DNA of 19,456 nucleotides, taken from a bacterium. Its GTDB lineage: Bacteria; Tectomicrobia; Entotheonellia; Entotheonellales; Entotheonellaceae. The stretch lies in the NCBI GenBank assembly GCA_027294925.1, contig JAPULM010000378.1:1-19456 (forward strand), written 5' to 3'. Of the stretch, positions 7,363-14,694 are shown piece by piece; the first letter of the stretch is position 1; the number at the start of each line of letters is the position of its first letter. The position numbers and the translations under genes are program-made. The notes under the pieces are model-generated. The model did no database searches, had not been told where the DNA came from, and saw nothing but the letters and a program-made list of their open reading frames with translations.

Positions 7363-7440
7363 GCAACTACCCTGCCAGTTGTTGGCAGGGTAGGATAGGT
7401 TATTTTGAAGTGTAGAACGGCGCAAGACCTTGCCCGGTTG
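7363..7440 (-). repeat. Dispersed repeat, copy B, in the pilQ-aroB spacer
   Basis: The pilQ-aroB gap is almost entirely this repeat. On the minus strand it shares CCGGGCA, CGTTCTACA, AATAACC, TCCTA and a hairpin half with copy A, allowing short indels. The hairpin here is perfect: CCCTGCCA-N5-TGGCAGGG at 7370-7390. The first half is more diverged from copies A and C than the hairpin half. The hairpin may attenuate transcription or protect the 3' end of the pil message ahead of aroB, but it lacks a following U-tract. Confidence 0.65.
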
Positions 7441-7442
7441 GA

Positions 7443-9785
7443 CTAATACGACACCGCTGTTTTAGTGGATTTTTTAGGCTGCCGGATAATTCGAGGCGTG
7501 ATAAAGATAAGCAGTTCTTCGTTAGTATCTTCTCGCCGTTTCTTGTTAAATAGCCACCCCAGGATAGGCACATCCCGTAAGCCAGGCACACCATCGCTAG
7601 ATTCGGAAATGGTACGCTTGTACAGGCCACCAATAACGACCGTATCACCGTCTTTCACCAGCATTTCGGTAGTCGCCTCACGTGTTACAATGGTCGGCAC
7701 GCCACCTGAAGTGTTCCCGAAATCCGCTTCATTGTTTTCCGCAACGATCTTCATGCTAATGAATCCATCCGGCGTTATATGCGGCGTCACCCTCAAACTG
7801 ACGCTAGCATCGACAAACTCCGTCTGCGTGCCTTCCGCTGAAACCGTTGCAAAAGGGATACGCCGACCACTCTGAATGTGGGCCTCGGTGTTGTCAAGCG
7901 TCGCTATCTTGGGACTAGATATAATTTTCGCCTGCCCGGATGCTTCAAGCGCCGAAAGCCTTATGTTCAACAAGCTGCTCGCCCCGGCCAAGGCAAATGT
8001 CACAGCACCACCGCTACCGGCAGCGACTGCAGCGGGCAGATCGACCAAAAAATTCCCATCTGAGGCACTACCCGTAACCCCTACACGGTTGGGAAACTTA
8101 CGATCCGTTACGTCAGTATAAGTAAAACCAAGCTGTACACCAAGGTCACGCAAAAAATTCCGCGAGGTCTCAACAATACGCGCCTCAATCATCACCTGCG
8201 GCGTCTGACGGTCCAGCGTTTCCAACAATTTCACCGTACTATCAAGATTTTCTTGCGTATCGGTGATGATGAGCGTGTTGGTCCGCTCATCAATAAAAAT
8301 TGAACCACGATCGCTTAGTAGGCGTTCCAGATTGGTTTTGAGCTTAGCGGCGTCAGCGTAATTTACCGGCACCACCCGTGTCACCGTCGGCACCGATTGA
8401 CTCTCCGTCTGTTGCGCCTCCATACGCTCTTGGCGTTCAGCGATAAACCGCTTCAGGGGCGCCACACGAATAATGTTTCCTTCCCGTTCTTGTGCCAAAC
8501 CATTGATTTTAAGAATAACATCAAGCGCTTGATCCCAAGGCACATCCACCATACGTGTGGTAACCGTGCCTTGTACATCCCCCCCAGCAATCACATTAAG
8601 CCCACTGACCTCAGCGATCAAACGCAAAATATCGTTGATATCCGCATTCTGAAAATCAAGCGAGATTTTCTCACCCGTATATTTCTTTGTTTGTTCAGCC
8701 GTCATGGTATCGGTCAACGCGTTAGCAGAGCTGCGGGTTGCGCCAGGTTGTGAGAGCTTATTGCCTGACAGCGGCACAGCAACCGATGTCTTACCGACTG
8801 GCATCACTTGGGCAACCAAGGGCAATAATATAGAAGTTTCCCTTTGTACACGGCGGTATGATGATCCGGAAGCATCAGCCACAGGTGCATCAGCCGTCAT
8901 CGCAGGCTTGGTTAACACCAATTGCACCAGATGCTCATCCTGTTGCACTTCAAATGGCACCAGGCTGCGAAGATAGATTTCTACTCTAACATTCGAACCA
9001 GAGCCAACCTCCACCTGTTTGGCACGCAAGTCCTTTACTATACCACTAGGGTCAAAAAACAAGGCTGCTTTTGCCCATTCCGAACTGAGGGAAGCGTCCT
9101 TGATATCAACAATAAGGCGCAACGGTTCCTGACGCTGCCTGACCCGAACCTGTGGAGCGGTTCCGGCAATCTGCATAGCAAGCACTGAACGATCAGCAAA
9201 CGACACAAACGACACATCTTCGACAACTGTTTCTGCCCTCTTGATTATCGCGGCTGCCTGCTGTAGCCCGGCAGGTGGGCTTTCTACCGCACCCTGCAAG
9301 GTAATGCGCAACTGTTGTCCTTGACTCTCGATGTGATGCGAAACACCTCGCCGCAAATAGAACATCAACCGCACGATATCTTCATCAGCAAAGACAATCG
9401 GCTCAATGCGCTCGACAATCTCGCCGCTAGTCGGAATCGGCTGCGTCACATCACCAAGGCTCGCTCTGGAAACATCGACAACCAATCGTAGAGGTTCTCG
9501 CAGCTTAAACGCCGTATACTGAAGCTGCCCAGTAGCTTGAACAATAACGCTCTCGGTATCTGCCGACGCTTCCGTCGATATAGCCGTAATCACAGAGATC
9601 GCCGCATCCGCTGTAGACGCAGCCATCATCTTAGGCGTCACAGCTAGCAGGGCAATGCCGAGACTCAATAGAAAGACTCTAACGAAGACGCGATATGGTT
9701 TTCCGAATTGGCATGAGCCGTTATCAGCGCTACCCTCGTTGTTCCTTACGCCGAAGCGGAATGGTGAGAATCTTGTCAATGACAT
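7443..9785 (-). CDS. pilQ: Type IV pilus secretin PilQ
   Basis: The 780-residue protein has the full PilQ architecture: a late signal peptide (VFVRVFLLSLGIALLAV, about residues 33-49), two AMIN domains (about 78-165 and 190-292) that bind peptidoglycan, a low-complexity linker, an STN/N0 domain (372-442, ISLDFQNADINDILRLIAEV), a secretin N1-type domain (466-530), and the secretin beta-barrel domain (about 590-768) with KIISSPKIATLDN, SVSLRVTPHITPDG and the closing VPGLRDVPILGWLF and LLIFITPRII. It forms the outer-membrane ring through which the pilus passes. The chosen ATG overlaps pilP by 56 bases and gives an unusually long segment before the signal peptide, so the real start may be different; no better canonical start is visible. 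PilP and PilO upstream are its docking partners. Confidence 0.95.
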   Translation of the reverse strand: MSLTRFSPFRFGVRNNEGSADNGSCQFGKPYRVFVRVFLLSLGIALLAVTPKMMAASTADAAISVITAISTEASADTESVIVQATGQLQYTAFKLREPLRLVVDVSRASLGDVTQPIPTSGEIVERIEPIVFADEDIVRLMFYLRRGVSHHIESQGQQLRITLQGAVESPPAGLQQAAAIIKRAETVVEDVSFVSFADRSVLAMQIAGTAPQVRVRQRQEPLRLIVDIKDASLSSEWAKAALFFDPSGIVKDLRAKQVEVGSGSNVRVEIYLRSLVPFEVQQDEHLVQLVLTKPAMTADAPVADASGSSYRRVQRETSILLPLVAQVMPVGKTSVAVPLSGNKLSQPGATRSSANALTDTMTAEQTKKYTGEKISLDFQNADINDILRLIAEVSGLNVIAGGDVQGTVTTRMVDVPWDQALDVILKINGLAQEREGNIIRVAPLKRFIAERQERMEAQQTESQSVPTVTRVVPVNYADAAKLKTNLERLLSDRGSIFIDERTNTLIITDTQENLDSTVKLLETLDRQTPQVMIEARIVETSRNFLRDLGVQLGFTYTDVTDRKFPNRVGVTGSASDGNFLVDLPAAVAAGSGGAVTFALAGASSLLNIRLSALEASGQAKIISSPKIATLDNTEAHIQSGRRIPFATVSAEGTQTEFVDASVSLRVTPHITPDGFISMKIVAENNEADFGNTSGGVPTIVTREATTEMLVKDGDTVVIGGLYKRTISESSDGVPGLRDVPILGWLFNKKRREDTNEELLIFITPRIIRQPKKSTKTAVSY

Positions 9786-10377
9786 TACCTTTCATGTTCC
9801 GGTGTTTCTCTTTGATGACAAGACGGTCGTTCTCGACAGCAACGACTTGACCGCCATTTTGCCCCATATGCATTCCAACCGTGACAAAATACCCTTTGCC
9901 ATCAGGGGCTTTAATAACAGCACGACGTCCAAGCTCTCCCCACATAATGCCCATCAGCTGCAGAGACGACAGATCGAAACGTTCCAACGGTTCGAGCGGT
10001 CTACTGGTATCTTTCACAGGCCCAGGTTCGAGTATAGGGAGCTTTTCCTTCAAGATCGATTCAAAAGGATCGCGGCGTTCCCCGGGATCATAGCGATATG
10101 TAGCCTTCACCTTCACAATGTCCGTTTGCTCCGGAGGTTTTTCGTCAGCCTGTCCAGCCGACTCCCCTTCTACTGTTGTAGCAGCCAGGCCAATGGTCTT
10201 TTTCTCGACTTGCTCGACAACAGAGCGCGCCTTTGAAATAGGGGCAGGCGAAAAGGCGCCCGGGGGCGATTTTGTAACCGACTGAGCAACTTTGATCGTC
10301 ACCCCGGAGTTAGCATCAACCGTTTCCCCGCCAAGCAAAATTCCGATCATCACAGCCACCGCAGCAAACCATTGCAT
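9730..10377 (-). CDS. pilP: Type IV pilus assembly protein PilP
   Basis: This 215-residue protein fits PilP by position and by its C-terminal homology domain: YDPGERRDPFESIL (about 96-109), LERFDLSSLQLMGIMWG, AVIKAPDGKGYFVTVG and GQVVAVENDRLVIKEK, a beta-sandwich that links the PilNO inner-membrane complex to the secretin PilQ. The N-terminus is hydrophobic (residues 3-16), then a long Pro/Ala/Glu-rich linker spans the periplasm. There is no cysteine at the end of the signal region, so unlike the best-studied PilP proteins it does not look like a lipoprotein; it is either released by signal peptidase I or stays anchored by its N-terminal helix. It begins 18 bases after pilO and overlaps the pilQ start. 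Confidence 0.88.
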   Translation of the reverse strand: MQWFAAVAVMIGILLGGETVDANSGVTIKVAQSVTKSPPGAFSPAPISKARSVVEQVEKKTIGLAATTVEGESAGQADEKPPEQTDIVKVKATYRYDPGERRDPFESILKEKLPILEPGPVKDTSRPLEPLERFDLSSLQLMGIMWGELGRRAVIKAPDGKGYFVTVGMHMGQNGGQVVAVENDRLVIKEKHRNMKGNVIDKILTIPLRRKEQRG

Positions 10378-10395
10378 GATGGTGCAAATTCTCCT

Positions 10396-11010
10396 TTACC
10401 GTTTACGCTTTCCCCCGTTCGAGGCCGCGTCCGCTACCTCCCCTTCGCCACCTTCGAAGAACCGAAAGGTCGTAGCCAGGCACTGTGTCTCAAGAATCGC
10501 AGCCTCTTTTGCGTTTTTCACAGACATCTGAACATTGCTTACACTAACAATACGCGGCAAACGCCCAAGCGCATCAAAGAACTGTCCAACAGAATGATAG
10601 TCGCCTACCACCTTCACCGTAATTGGCACTTCGGCATAAAATTCTTTCGGATGCTCCGGCTGCGGTCGCAGCAGACTGATCTGCAATCCTGTCCGCACCC
10701 CTAAATCAGAAATCTGCCGGATGAGGTCAGGAATCTCCTTCCGACTTGGCAATTGAATCAATGCGATACGCAATTGGTCTTGCAACTCGTCAACTTTAGC
10801 CTTAAACGCGTCATATTGCTCCGCAATTTTACGGTGTTTATCTAACGTTTTACGTTTCCCCGCAACCTGTCGTTCCACACGAGCGATTTTATCACCCGCT
10901 GGTTGATATAGAAAATACCAGTAACTGGCCCCGAGCAACAAGAGAATAGCAGGAATTATCGCCCAGCGGTACGACGAAGGAATGGCTTCAAGCTGTTTAG
11001 CAAACCCCAT
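10396..11010 (-). CDS. pilO: Type IV pilus inner-membrane protein PilO
   Basis: This 204-residue bitopic protein has a short cytoplasmic N-terminus, one membrane helix (about residues 15-36), a coiled coil (about 41-82, rich in K, R, E, D, Q) and a periplasmic ferredoxin-like domain containing LPSRKEIPDLIRQISDLGVRTG and GDYHSVGQFFDALGRLPRIV, typical of PilO. PilO pairs with PilN and, with PilM inside and PilP outside, forms the alignment complex of the type IV pilus. The basic KRKR tail is unusual but short. It lies 20 bases after pilN and 18 bases before pilP in the conserved MNOPQ order. Confidence 0.92.
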   Translation of the reverse strand: MGFAKQLEAIPSSYRWAIIPAILLLLGASYWYFLYQPAGDKIARVERQVAGKRKTLDKHRKIAEQYDAFKAKVDELQDQLRIALIQLPSRKEIPDLIRQISDLGVRTGLQISLLRPQPEHPKEFYAEVPITVKVVGDYHSVGQFFDALGRLPRIVSVSNVQMSVKNAKEAAILETQCLATTFRFFEGGEGEVADAASNGGKRKR

Positions 11011-11030
11011 GTGACGCCTCCATACAGACC

Positions 11031-11594
11031 TTAAATAGCCTGTTCTTTCTCTAATACAATCAGTGGAACGGTAATGGTAAAAGACATCACCTTATGGTCA
11101 TCGATGATTTCCGATTTGGATTCAATCAATCCGGCTGTCCCAAATAGCGGTGAATGCTCGATATTTTTCATAAAATCCGCCACCCCAGGATGTCCATTCA
11201 ATGACTTTCCACTAATCCGCATCCGCAATCCGCTCTCTTGCAGCGCCACCAGCCAAACCTGTTCGGGCAGCCGCTGACTAATCTCGTCAAGATAACGTGC
11301 AGGGATACGCTGGCTACTTTTGGCAGTTTTCACGGCATCGATTTTTCGCAGCACCAGCTCACTCTGTTCCTCAAATGTGGCGACTTCCTTGACAATTTTG
11401 TCGAGTTTCGTCAGTTGAGCCTCAACCTGTCGCAATTCGTTTCGCTTCGCATCCAGCGCCCGAACTTGCTCAAATGAGGTCCAGCCACAGAAGGCGACGG
11501 TCCCAATAATCAACAAACAGGCAATCGTTATTTGTTGTTGTACTTCGCGACGACTTTTTAACTCTCGAGCTTGTAGTAAATTAATTCGAATCAT
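11031..11594 (-). CDS. pilN: Type IV pilus inner-membrane protein PilN
   Basis: PilN is recognised from its N-terminal MIRINLLQARE segment, the conserved peptide that docks in a groove of PilM, then one membrane helix (about residues 23-38), a coiled coil (40-90), and a periplasmic domain with YLDEISQRLPEQVWLVALQESG and the late SFTITVPL strand. Length (187 residues) is normal. The usual INLLP proline after the double leucine is replaced by Q here; the rest of the docking segment is kept. Its start overlaps the pilM stop by four bases, a coupling expected for partners made in fixed ratio. Confidence 0.93.
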   Translation of the reverse strand: MIRINLLQARELKSRREVQQQITIACLLIIGTVAFCGWTSFEQVRALDAKRNELRQVEAQLTKLDKIVKEVATFEEQSELVLRKIDAVKTAKSSQRIPARYLDEISQRLPEQVWLVALQESGLRMRISGKSLNGHPGVADFMKNIEHSPLFGTAGLIESKSEIIDDHKVMSFTITVPLIVLEKEQAI

Positions 11595-12658
11595 GCGTCA
11601 TTCGTCCTCCGCAGCGCTAGGCCAACCCCAACTGCCGCTATCGGCGCCATGCTCTGTATATATTCCGGATCAAATGTTTTTTCACTGTATTGAACATTTC
11701 GAAACGGATCAGCAAGCTCAACGGACAAACCCAGCTGACTGCTCAAAAATTGATCCAGCCCTTTGATCAATGCACAGCCGCCGCTAATCACCATCTTTTC
11801 AATCGCTATATCAGATGTCGTTGAACGGAAAAACTCCAACGAACGTTGAATTTCTTCACAAATTTCTTCACTTACTGCCGCCATCAGTGGCAAAACATCC
11901 TCTTTGCCAATCCTTGTATCAAATCCTGCACCCTTTTTTAGATTTTCAGCCTGCTCGTAACCGACACTCAATTTTTCACGAATAGCAGCTGTATATTTAT
12001 TGCCGCCAATCGCTATATCTCTTTGGAAAAGAGTAATACCTCCTTTCAAGATATTAATATTTGTTGTCGAAGCGCCAATATCTGCCAAGACTACAACCTC
12101 GTCTTCAAATTCATTGTTAACTTCGAACTCATTTCCTAACGCAAAAATATCCGTATCGACAACAACGGGATGTAGGCCTGACTCAATCAGTAAATTTTGA
12201 TAGTCCTCAATTTTCGACTTACGTGCAGCAACCAACAATACATCTACCTGATTATCTGAACTCGTTTCCGACATCTCGGCCGACGGTATACGCTGAAAAT
12301 CAATATTAACGTCAGAAAGCTCAAAAGGAATATGCTGTTCAGCTTCCCATTGGATATTTTCTGCCAACTCTTTGTCGGTCATTTCGGGTACACGAATCTT
12401 TTTCACAATGACCGACTGTCCGGAAATCGCTGTTGCAACTTCCTTTGTCTTGATTTTCTCCATATGAACCAGATTGCGAATGGCCTCCACAACCGCACTC
12501 GCATTCATAATAGTCCCATCAACTATCGACTCCGGCATAAGCGGCATAATGCCAAAATGCAACAACTGGTATCTTTTACCAACTTTCTTGAGCTGTACGA
12601 GCTTAACCGTATGCGTACCGATATCGATCCCAACAAGTGGTCGTTTACGGGAAAACAA
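11591..12658 (-). CDS. pilM: Type IV pilus assembly ATPase-like protein PilM
   Basis: PilM is a cytoplasmic actin/FtsA-like protein that binds ATP and holds the PilN N-terminus. Its nucleotide-binding motifs are clear: VGIDIGTHTVKLVQL (phosphate-1, 9-23), VVLADIGASTTNINIL (phosphate-2, 189-204) and VISGGCALIKGLDQFL (adenosine, 290-305). WEAEQHIPFEL (104-114) is a strong PilM family marker. The start is a TTG at 12656-12658, supported by a strong GGGAGGGAG ribosome site; no ATG fits. This gene is visibly AT-richer than the pil genes downstream (21 G+C of 60 in 12301-12360 by hand count). It is the first gene of the pil set, with the regulatory region upstream. Confidence 0.95.
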   Translation of the reverse strand: MFSRKRPLVGIDIGTHTVKLVQLKKVGKRYQLLHFGIMPLMPESIVDGTIMNASAVVEAIRNLVHMEKIKTKEVATAISGQSVIVKKIRVPEMTDKELAENIQWEAEQHIPFELSDVNIDFQRIPSAEMSETSSDNQVDVLLVAARKSKIEDYQNLLIESGLHPVVVDTDIFALGNEFEVNNEFEDEVVVLADIGASTTNINILKGGITLFQRDIAIGGNKYTAAIREKLSVGYEQAENLKKGAGFDTRIGKEDVLPLMAAVSEEICEEIQRSLEFFRSTTSDIAIEKMVISGGCALIKGLDQFLSSQLGLSVELADPFRNVQYSEKTFDPEYIQSMAPIAAVGVGLALRRTNDA

Positions 12659-12694
12659 CTTATCTCCCTCCCTAACTCAAGTTAGTTATTAATA

Positions 12695-12784
12695 TTGCAT
12701 GCAGCAGAACATATATTCAAGGATTTTTATGAAGTAACTGTATACAATACATTTAGTTTTGCATATAGCAGAACATATATTCAA
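12695..12784. repeat. Two 26-bp direct repeats upstream of pilM
   Basis: TTGCAT-RY-AGCAGAACATATATTCAA occurs at 12695-12720 and 12759-12784 with two mismatches. The repeat-to-repeat distance is 64 bases, about six helical turns, so both copies would face the same side of the DNA. The ends of each copy are loosely dyad-symmetric (TTGNAT and ATNCAA). The placement between the terminator at 12840-12875 and the pilM start suggests paired binding sites for a regulator of the pil operon. A promoter must lie in this AT-rich stretch, but no single hexamer pair stands out. Confidence 0.55.
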
Positions 12785-12839
12785 CATTTTTTTAAATGTA
12801 CCCTGCATACTGAGAACTCTAAAGGTAATCCTATTTAAA

Positions 12840-12875
12840 CACAGTAAAAAACTATCTCGATAGTTATTTACTGTG
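12840..12875 (-). terminator. Hairpin terminator after the 12877-13305 gene
   Basis: A 36-base inverted repeat starts one base after the stop codon: outer arms CACAGTAAA/TTTACTGTG (9 bp), one A-A mismatch, then inner arms AACTAT/ATAGTT with a four-base loop. On the minus strand it is followed by TTTAAAT, a weak U-tract. It would separate the small orphan gene from the pil operon. Confidence 0.65.
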
Positions 12876-12876
12876 A

Positions 12877-13305
12877 CTAAAAGTCAATTCCAGGCATGTC
12901 TTCCCATTTTGATTCTCCTTGCGTTTTAAAATTAATCGTTGCTACAAAATTCCAGCCATGGTGAAAATTGAGCTTAAATTTACCTCCTCCAAAATGCGTT
13001 GCCAAATAGATCATCGGATCAGCGATCAACATACCCACCTCATCAGCGTAATAGCGCGCTAACCCCTTGAAACGCACCGTACCATGCCAAGGTTCTTGAA
13101 CTAGTACCGTCACAATCATTTCACTAAACACCTGTTCAAAACGTTGCCGGAGTTCTTCTTCAGTACAGGCTGGCTGATTTTCCCACTTGAACGTCCGACG
13201 CACATAGGGTTCGTACAAATTCCGAACCCACTCCATATCGCCTCTCCCATCACACTCGATTATCTGTCCCGCAACATTGCCGTTGTTTTCTAACGAACCA
13301 TACAC
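12877..13305 (-). CDS. Small protein of unknown function
   Basis: I do not recognise this 142-residue protein. It has no signal peptide or membrane segment and is rich in aromatic residues. The N-terminal half (WVRNLYEPYVRRTFKW, then a charged TEEELRQRFEQVFSE helix) looks alpha-helical; the C-terminal half (TVRFKGLARYYA, GGGKFKLNFHHGWNFVATINFK) looks beta-rich, with a GGGKF turn and an HHGW motif. The length and mixed pattern suggest a compact soluble domain. It stands alone, with its own hairpin terminator and a start divergent from the phosphoesterase gene. The ATG at 13303-13305 is used; an internal ATG (residue 24) is an alternative. Base composition is AT-rich like neighbouring pilM. Confidence 0.6.
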   Translation of the reverse strand: MYGSLENNGNVAGQIIECDGRGDMEWVRNLYEPYVRRTFKWENQPACTEEELRQRFEQVFSEMIVTVLVQEPWHGTVRFKGLARYYADEVGMLIADPMIYLATHFGGGKFKLNFHHGWNFVATINFKTQGESKWEDMPGIDF

Positions 13306-13331
13306 GAGCCTTGCAGCGCCATAAAATCCTG

Positions 13332-13360
13332 TTACAATCGTACCACTATGCTCGTTGTAA
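13332..13360. promoter_or_regulatory. Symmetric divergent promoter candidate
   Basis: The 79-base divergent gap contains TTACAA (13332-13337), 17 bases, then TTGTAA (13355-13360). Because the two hexamers are reverse complements, the element reads the same on both strands and could serve as a -35/-10 pair in each direction, with starts about 20 bases before each gene. Both hexamers match consensus only partly, and the pair could instead be operator half-sites. Confidence 0.3.
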
Positions 13361-13384
13361 GGGCTATAAAAGGATTATCTTTAA

Positions 13385-14089
13385 ATGAAGATTATAGCTT
13401 TTGGTGATATCCACGAATACCTGCACCCTTTAGACGCTCTCTCCACCGAACTACGACAGGCTGATCTCATCCTTGTCAGTGGCGACATCACCCGGTGGCG
13501 CGGCCCGGAAACCGCGTCTAAAATTCTGCATGCCATTAAACAGTACAATCCGAACCTTTTGGCTCAAATCGGTAATACCGACTCCTGGGAAACCCACCAC
13601 CATCTCGAACAACTTGGCATCAATCTACACGGGCGAGGGCACCGCTTTGGCGATATTGGCATTTTTGGCGTAGGCGGCTCAAACTCAACGCCGTTTTATA
13701 CGCCGTCTGAATTTAGCGAGGAAGAACTTGCAACCTACCTCAAAATTGGCTACGAGATGATTCAGGATGCGCCATGCAAAATTCTTGTAGCGCACTGCCC
13801 CCCGTATCAAACGGCCATTGATCGCCTTTATTCCGGTTATCACGTTGGCAGCACCAGTGTCCGACAATTCATTGAAACGCATCAGCCTGATATCTGCATC
13901 TCAGGACATATCCATGAAGCACCAGGCGAAGATCATATCGGCAAAACGCTATTGTTAAATCCCGGTATGTTAGCGCAGGGTGGCTACATTAACGTGACCT
14001 ACAACGCCGGCACCCTCTCCGCACATCGCGTTCCCGGACGTGACGCACAACACTATGGTACCAGCCCGTTTCTCCCATCATCATGGTGA
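13385..14089 (+). CDS. Calcineurin-like metallophosphoesterase
   Basis: This 234-residue protein shows the metal-ligand motifs of the calcineurin-like phosphoesterase superfamily in order: GDIH (D8, H10), GDIT (D34), GNTD (N64, D66; the histidine of the usual GNHD is replaced by T), VAHCPPY (H137) and GHIHEA (H175, H177), followed by LLNPGML. Such enzymes use two metals to hydrolyse phosphomono- or phosphodiesters. The substrate is not predictable; the fold and size resemble the YfcE/MJ0936-like and icc-like phosphodiesterases. It is cytoplasmic, with no signal peptide. The loss of the GNHD histidine, which supports leaving-group protonation in many members, may alter its substrate range. AAAGGA lies upstream of the ATG. 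A hairpin follows the gene. Confidence 0.85.
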   Translation: MKIIAFGDIHEYLHPLDALSTELRQADLILVSGDITRWRGPETASKILHAIKQYNPNLLAQIGNTDSWETHHHLEQLGINLHGRGHRFGDIGIFGVGGSNSTPFYTPSEFSEEELATYLKIGYEMIQDAPCKILVAHCPPYQTAIDRLYSGYHVGSTSVRQFIETHQPDICISGHIHEAPGEDHIGKTLLLNPGMLAQGGYINVTYNAGTLSAHRVPGRDAQHYGTSPFLPSSW

Positions 14090-14145
14090 ACGAGCATGCC
14101 TATCATCCACCAACTGCCCGTGTCATACTTGATGTTGTATCAACC

Positions 14146-14170
14146 CCGCAAGGCTTGCAAAGCCTTGCGG
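14146..14170 (+). terminator. Stem-loop after the phosphoesterase gene
   Basis: A perfect 10-bp stem (CCGCAAGGCT/AGCCTTGCGG) with a five-base loop lies 57 bases past the stop at 14089. It is GC-rich but is not followed by a T-run, so it could be a factor-dependent terminator, an mRNA-stabilising hairpin, or a single REP-like unit. No second copy was seen in the window. Confidence 0.4.
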
Positions 14171-14226
14171 TCTATGCTTGAATGAAGCGCCTTTCTCACA
14201 CCTAAGCACAACACAGGGCAACTCTA

Positions 14227-14694
14227 GTGGACAAGAAACGCTGTCTCATCTTATTACCTATCGGCGTCACGCGACGCCAGGAAGGGCCAACCTTTCTGGC
14301 TATCTATAAACACGTCTTAATACCCGCATTACAAGCCATCGATATTCCCCTGTCGATCTTCCGGGGCGATGAAGTTATGCGCTCGGGTATGACACTGTAT
14401 GAAGGCGGACAGTGGCTTCAAAATCCCCATCTGGTGATCGCAGATCTCACCACCACACACTCCGGGGTGGTGCACGATCTTGATCTGCGTAAATCCCTTG
14501 CCGATCGTACCATCCTTCTCTGTCAACAGATGGCGGATATTCCGCCACGCTTTGCCCATTATCGCCAGATCCTTTACACCTTTTCCGAACATAGCCTGGA
14601 CCCGTTTCATCAGGAACTAGCTGCTCATGTGCACGACATCCTACGACCAACGCCGCCCGATATCGGTGCAATTGATACCTCACAGCGCCAATGA
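14227..14694 (+). CDS. Small protein resembling the deoxyribosyltransferase/TIR-like fold
   Basis: This 155-residue protein has a pattern I associate with the nucleoside 2-deoxyribosyltransferase-like/TIR-like superfamily: a first strand CLILLPIG, FLAIYKHVLIPALQAIDI (a helix ahead of the second strand), a GDEV segment, then NPHLVIADLTTTHSGVVHDLDLRK (67-89), matching the family scheme in which an A/DLT motif is followed by a catalytic glutamate helix (NPNVxYELG). Here that place reads VVHDLDLRK, so a glutamate is replaced by aspartates. TILLCQQ and FAHYRQILYTF follow as expected. These proteins act on nucleotides or NAD-like substrates, or bind them; activity here is uncertain. The start is GTG at 14227, with AGGG upstream. 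It stands between a phosphoesterase and a possible structured RNA. Confidence 0.55.
   Translation: MDKKRCLILLPIGVTRRQEGPTFLAIYKHVLIPALQAIDIPLSIFRGDEVMRSGMTLYEGGQWLQNPHLVIADLTTTHSGVVHDLDLRKSLADRTILLCQQMADIPPRFAHYRQILYTFSEHSLDPFHQELAAHVHDILRPTPPDIGAIDTSQRQ

Noticed and set aside
12659..12839. Sigma54 promoter upstream of pilM
   Set aside because: No GG-N10-GC core with the surrounding consensus was found on the minus strand.
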